From NCBI GenBank assembly GCA_905221605.1, contig CAJNDS010002302.1, positions 596,522-660,521 on the forward strand: a DNA stretch of 64,000 bases. The letters run 5' to 3'. The position numbers and the translations under genes are program-made. The notes beneath the pieces were generated by a model. The model did not search any database. It saw only the letters and a list, made by a program, of their open reading frames with translations, and was not told the origin of the DNA. This DNA comes from Symbiodinium natans. Its lineage: Eukaryota > Sar > Dinophyceae > Suessiales > Symbiodiniaceae. Shown piece by piece: positions 60,334-64,000 of this stretch; positions within the stretch are counted from its first letter, which is position 1; every line of letters starts with the position of its first letter.

Positions 60334-61094
60334 GTGAGGGGTTTCGGGTTTAGGGTTTAGGGTTCAGGGGTTCGGGTTGTGGAGTTTAAAGGCTTCAGGG
60401 AGTTCAGGTTTAGGATGTAGGGTTGAAGTTTTTAGGGTTTTTTGGGGTTGATCTGGAGAAGCTAGTTTCCATATTTGACCCTGTAGACCCTAGACAATTT
60501 TGAGCTAAGCCCGCGCTTGAGAGGGTACGTAAGACTAAGCCGCGCGCCCGAAGCTTGAGGGCTTCAGGGGGCTGCCGCCCTAGACCCTAACCTTAACCGA
60601 TACACGCTGAAGAGAGGAAGTGTACCCAAAATGCCACAAAAGTCACATGAATCTAAGGTTGGAACCATGGGCCCTGGTGGTCCCTTACCTTAGTGTAAAG
60701 GGATCCGAAGTATGGGCCCTTATTATACATGGATAGAACAACGGAGCCAAACCCCAAGAAGTGTGTGCGGGTTACTCTAGGATTTCGGCTTGGGGCTGCG
60801 GACCCGAGTCGGCTTGGGGCTGCCGAGATTCGGCATTTAGGGTTTAGGGCTTAAGGACGTGTGTGCATATCCGTTCTTCGAATGCCGACACCCTGGCAGT
60901 GCTTTCATGGCCGCCTAATCTTTGAGTTGAAGCCACGGACTACTTCCCAATTCAACTTGCGCGGCGCAGCAATTTCTACGTCACGGTATGTCCGAGGTAA
61001 GCCGTGTTCTGGCCATGCAACGAAGAAGGATTGGTCCAGGTGTGACATCTGTCAATCAATCGGCTAAACCACTGCTTGGGCACAGCCTGTAACT

Positions 61095-61562
61095 TCAAGA
61101 GCCCATGGCCTCAATGTCTTGCCTTGTTATTCCGTCTTTGCCGGATTGAGATAGTTCTGCGTGGCCACGCGGAGCCCAGCACAATGGTTCCTGTGCACGC
61201 CCAGCGCTTGTGAGCATGATGGGAAGCTGGTCACCAACGCAGCCATGTGAGACCAGAATGGCAGTGTTGTGGCGCAGCTTGTGGTTCAGGTTCGCGGCTT
61301 CCCTGCAGAAGTTGACCGTGCCTGCGCCGGTAACGCGCAGCGCGCAAGCTGAAAGCGCCGGAGGCATATCTCCCCGTGCGACTATGACGATGGCTTTAAG
61401 GCAACTTTAGGGGTTTCTTTGTGGTTGTACCATTCAGCCCGGAGCTCCCCGCCCACGAAGCCCAGGCGAGTGGAGGAAGAAGTTCCAGCAGTCGCAGTAG
61501 ATTTGCTCTTCCTGGAGGCTGGTGGCCCCAATCCCCAAGAACCCTCCACAACCCGGACCCAT
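61095..61562 (-). CDS. Minus-strand two-exon gene fragment, histidine-phosphatase-like
   Basis: Exon 61462-61562 gives MGPGCGGFLGIGATSLQEEQ then IYCDCWNFFLHSPG. A GC-AG intron (61303-61461) leads to exon 61095-61302 with EAANLNHKLRHNTAILVSHG then CVGDQLPIMLTSAGRAQ, ending TGA. The phrase AILVSHGCVGDQLP resembles the C-terminal His motif of histidine phosphatases (phosphoglycerate-mutase-like); the N-terminal RHG motif is not seen. The pyrimidine-rich acceptor AACTTCTGCAG|G is strong. The ATG at 61562 may be an exon border rather than the start. Confidence 0.5.
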
Positions 61563-62058
61563 CTTCAGGTGTCCCAAGCCCAACCCACAAGCATCTTGCC
61601 TTTAGTTTGCAGGAAGCCCCATTGAAAGCCCCCCACGGGTCGAACTGCCATAAAAACCCCCCAAACCCCGAGCCTAGCTTTGCTTTCCAAAGATGATGTA
61701 TGTTACTTGGAGTTTCATGGTACTTAATAGCCCAATTATAACTGTACTTACAATCCAAGAAAAGCTGCTTGACCCTCCAGGCCGCCCTGTCCATCATGGC
61801 TCACAGTATACCAGCACAATATGGGGCGCAGTGTAGTAAATTGGGGACCACCTTCTTTCGTTTTACGTGGTGTAAAAAGGATCTCATACCCAGGGTTTCC
61901 TCTGAGGGGACTAGTTGGGGCTTTGGGGGTTGAGGGTTTCGGGATTAGGGTACTTGTACCCAACTTAACCACAAGTGTGGTTGATCATGCCAGCTGTGTT
62001 GGTAGGTTCTAGTCGAATACACAAAATTGTAGTAGGTTCTACGCACCCTGCCTTCCAG

Positions 62059-62136
62059 GTACTTGATATTCTCAAGATGGTCGTCCTTTCCAGGTATCCG
62101 GGCCCAAAGCAGACCAGAGACCAGGAAAGGAGCTAG
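62059..62136 (+). CDS. Terminal exon candidate
   Basis: Pyrimidine-rich acceptor CCTGCCTTCCAG|G. The frame gives VLDILKMVVLSRYPGPKQTR then DQERS and TAG at 62134-62136. Confidence 0.5.
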   Translation, partial: VLDILKMVVLSRYPGPKQTRDQERS

Positions 62137-62331
62137 AGTTTATTTGGAGAATCTAGCCCAACGGCCATACATGTTACTCTAGGTAAGCCCGAGGCCCGAA
62201 ATCCAAAAACCCTTACTTTGGAATCGTTGAGCCAAAGCCTTGGAAGTTCTCAAATTCCATCTAAAACCAGGCCCAAATGGCCCCAAGCCTGAAACCCGAA
62301 ACCTACGTCCCACTTCGTGCCATTTGCGCAG

Positions 62332-62379
62332 GTCCCAAGGCCCTCGAATTCCAGGCGAGTTCGAGAAGGGATGTCCGGG
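62332..62379 (+). CDS. Candidate exon
   Basis: Acceptor CATTTGCGCAG|G. The frame gives GPKALEFQASSRRDVR, ending near GG|GTGGGG. Confidence 0.35.
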
Positions 62380-62562
62380 GTGGGGGGGTGGGGTTGTTAT
62401 TTAGGGTAGGAGGTTTTTGGGATTTAGGGCTTCGAGGGTTTAGGGAGTTTGGGATGTGAGGGTTTGGGGACTGGTGGTTTACGGGCTTGGTTTCAGAGGT
62501 TTAGGGGACTGAGGGGGTTTGGGAGACGGTTTCGTAGGGCTTCGGGCTGCTTTTTATTCGAG

Positions 62563-62610
62563 GCAATTGTCAAGCACTCCCCAAATACAGGCTTGTTCCT
62601 GCAGCGGCTG
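62563..62610 (+). CDS. Candidate exon
   Basis: Acceptor TATTCGAG|G. The frame gives AIVKHSPNTGLFLQRL. Two frames are open, so the call is tentative. Confidence 0.3.
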
Positions 62611-62649
62611 GACCCTAAAAACGCTAAAGCCCAAAACCCAACACCAAAT

Positions 62650-63020
62650 GAACTATGAGCCTAAACCCAAAACCCTAAACCCTAAACCCTTAGCCTAAAC
62701 CCTAAACCCTAAACCCTAAACCCTAAACCCTAAACCCTAAACCCTAAACCCTAAACCCTAAACCCTAAACCCTAAACCCTAAACCCTAAACCCTAAACCC
62801 TAAACCCTAAAACCTAAACCCTAAACCCTAAACACTAAAACCTAAACCCTAAACCCTAAACCCTAAACCCTAAACCCTAAACCCTAAACCCTAAACCCTA
62901 AACCCTAAACCCTAAACCCTAAACCCTAAACCCTAAACCCTAAACCCTAAACCCTAAACCCTAAACCCTAAACCCTACACCCGAAAACCTAAACCCTAAA
63001 CCCTAAACCCTAAACCCTAA
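62650..63020. repeat. Longest telomere-like array in the window (CCCTAAA)n
   Basis: About 52 C-rich units with rare variants (AACCTAAA, AACACTAAA). It ends 13 bases before exon 63034. Confidence 0.95.
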
Positions 63021-63033
63021 AAGCCCTTTTCAG

Positions 63034-63099
63034 CTCCTGAAGCCCCAACAATCCCTGGAACCCGAGCTCTACTTGAGACGATTCATCTTGCTGTTGTGA
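63034..63099 (+). CDS. Terminal exon candidate
   Basis: Acceptor GCCCTTTTCAG|C right after the long telomere array. The frame gives LLKPQQSLEPELYLRRFILL then L and TGA at 63097-63099. The minus strand is also partly open. Confidence 0.45.
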   Translation, partial: LLKPQQSLEPELYLRRFILLL

Positions 63100-63271
63100 T
63101 GTTCCCCGAGCTCTGCCAGTGTTGAGAAAGAGCCCTAAACCCTAAACCCTAAACCCTAAACCCTAAGCACTAAGCACTAAACCCTAAACCCGAAACCCGA
63201 AACCCTAAACCCTAAACCCTAAACCCTAAAGCCCTGGGGGGAGGTCGATGAACACTGGATGATACTTGCAG

Positions 63272-63325
63272 GAGATGTCGCAGTTCAGCCCGAGATTTGG
63301 GTTCCCCACAAACAGCATCTATAAG
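63272..63325 (+). CDS. Exon candidate with textbook borders
   Basis: Acceptor GATACTTGCAG|G, 18 codons EMSQFSPRFGFPTNSIYK, donor AAG|GTTTAGG. A CCCTAAA array ends 40 bases upstream. Confidence 0.55.
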
Positions 63326-63470
63326 GTTTAGGCCAACCCACACCCCACCCTCCAATTCGGCTTCAGGGTTAGAACCTATGCCGTAATGCCTAAGCCCTCA
63401 ACCCTAAGCCCTAAATCCTAAGCCCGAAACCCCAAGCCCTAACCCCCTAAGCCCTAAACCCTCAAAGAAG

Positions 63471-63598
63471 ATGGGCCGGCGCCATCTCCGTGGAATTCGC
63501 ACCGCAAGGGCAGCTGGTTGGTGGGTGAAATACCTTGCAAAACACTGCCCAAGGAGGACTTTTCGGAGCTGAAGGCATTTTGCAAGCCACGAGCTTGG
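63471..63598 (+). CDS. Exon candidate
   Basis: After CAAAGAAG|A the frame gives DGPAPSPWNSHRKGSWLVGE then IPCKTLPKEDFSELKAFCKP and RAW, with donor TGG|GTTTAGGG or a stop TAG two codons on. A second frame starting ATGGGCCGG is open but less coding-like. Confidence 0.5.
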
Positions 63599-63739
63599 GT
63601 TTAGGGTTCAGGAGCTTTAGGAGGTTTTAGGAGCTTTTGCGGGGTTTAGGGGCTCTAGGGGGTTCAGAAGGTTTTGGGGGGTTTAGGGGGTTTAGGGGGT
63701 TTAGGGCTTTTAAAGAAGGATCTAGGGCTCTTTTCCCAG

Positions 63740-63856
63740 GTATCTTGGCTCCAGACATGTCAATTCACGGGCGCTGACACACATATCGGCTTACCTACAC
63801 TGGCCCATATGGTCATTTCTCAAATGATGGGTCCCAGTTCGGGGCACCCTAAATAA
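63740..63856 (+). CDS. Terminal exon candidate
   Basis: Acceptor CTCTTTTCCCAG|G. The frame gives VSWLQTCQFTGADTHIGLPT then LAHMVISQMMGPSSGHPK and TAA at 63854-63856. Confidence 0.45.
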   Translation, partial: VSWLQTCQFTGADTHIGLPTLAHMVISQMMGPSSGHPK

Positions 63857-64000
63857 GAGGGGCCGCCTTATCATAAGGATTCCAAAAGGTGGCGACATTT
63901 TAGAGAAGTGACCGTAAATGCCCTCATGGACACACCTGTACGCCTAGACACGCAGGCAGATGACCCCACAAAAGGTTAGCCCCTGGCTCAACCTAAACCG

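Noticed and set aside
1-64000. Window as a chromosome end
   Set aside because: Telomere-like arrays occur in both orientations throughout and are interrupted by exons and mobile elements, so they are interstitial.
1-64000. CRISPR array from regularly spaced repeats
   Set aside because: Repeats are 7-9-base tandem units without unique spacers of constant length, and the genome is eukaryotic.
1-64000. Dinoflagellate spliced-leader gene, tRNA, 5S or rRNA genes
   Set aside because: No matching consensus was recognised by eye on either strand; a covariance search would be needed to exclude degenerate copies.

Overview
The window reads as nuclear DNA of a dinoflagellate or a close relative. The signs are plant-type telomere repeats (TTTAGGG/CCCTAAA) scattered everywhere, very short exons with AG|G borders, frequent GC-AG and some GA-AG introns, and a Ty1/copia element with dinoflagellate-style extra domains. 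This is inferred from sequence features only; no species can be named.

Layout. 0-24.4 kb: short GC-rich islands separated by telomere-like repeat arrays. Read with splice borders and phase, the islands form at least two plus-strand genes: a cysteine-rich single-pass membrane protein (about 1.0-14.3 kb) and a RING-type E3 ubiquitin ligase (15.9-22.6 kb). 24.4-33.3 kb: a block free of telomere repeats, holding a minus-strand Helitron-like Rep/helicase gene with its own introns, a 461-residue companion ORF and a minisatellite. 33.3-48.4 kb: telomere arrays again, with many isolated exon candidates. 48.487-58.395 kb: a complete minus-strand copia retrotransposon (206/207-bp LTRs, 5-bp target duplication CCCTG made from the repeat itself). 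Its broken polyprotein runs Gag, zinc fingers, two protease-like domains, cytosine-methyltransferase-like domain, integrase, 2OG-oxygenase-like domain, reverse transcriptase and RNase H. 58.4-64 kb: telomere arrays, more exons, and one minus-strand gene.

The unifying observation is that the repeat arrays are mostly intron filler. Exons tend to be preceded by the C-rich strand (CCCTAAA)n and followed by the G-rich strand (TTTAGGG)n, so an intron often starts with G|GTTTAGGG and ends with CCCTAAA...AG. Intron ends are therefore inverted and complementary, and the repeat unit itself often supplies the 5' splice site. Several families of short terminal-inverted-repeat elements sit in the same introns.

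All exon borders were inferred by hand from open frames, AG|G acceptors and GT/GC/GA donors. None is confirmed by transcripts, and most isolated exons cannot yet be assigned to a gene.
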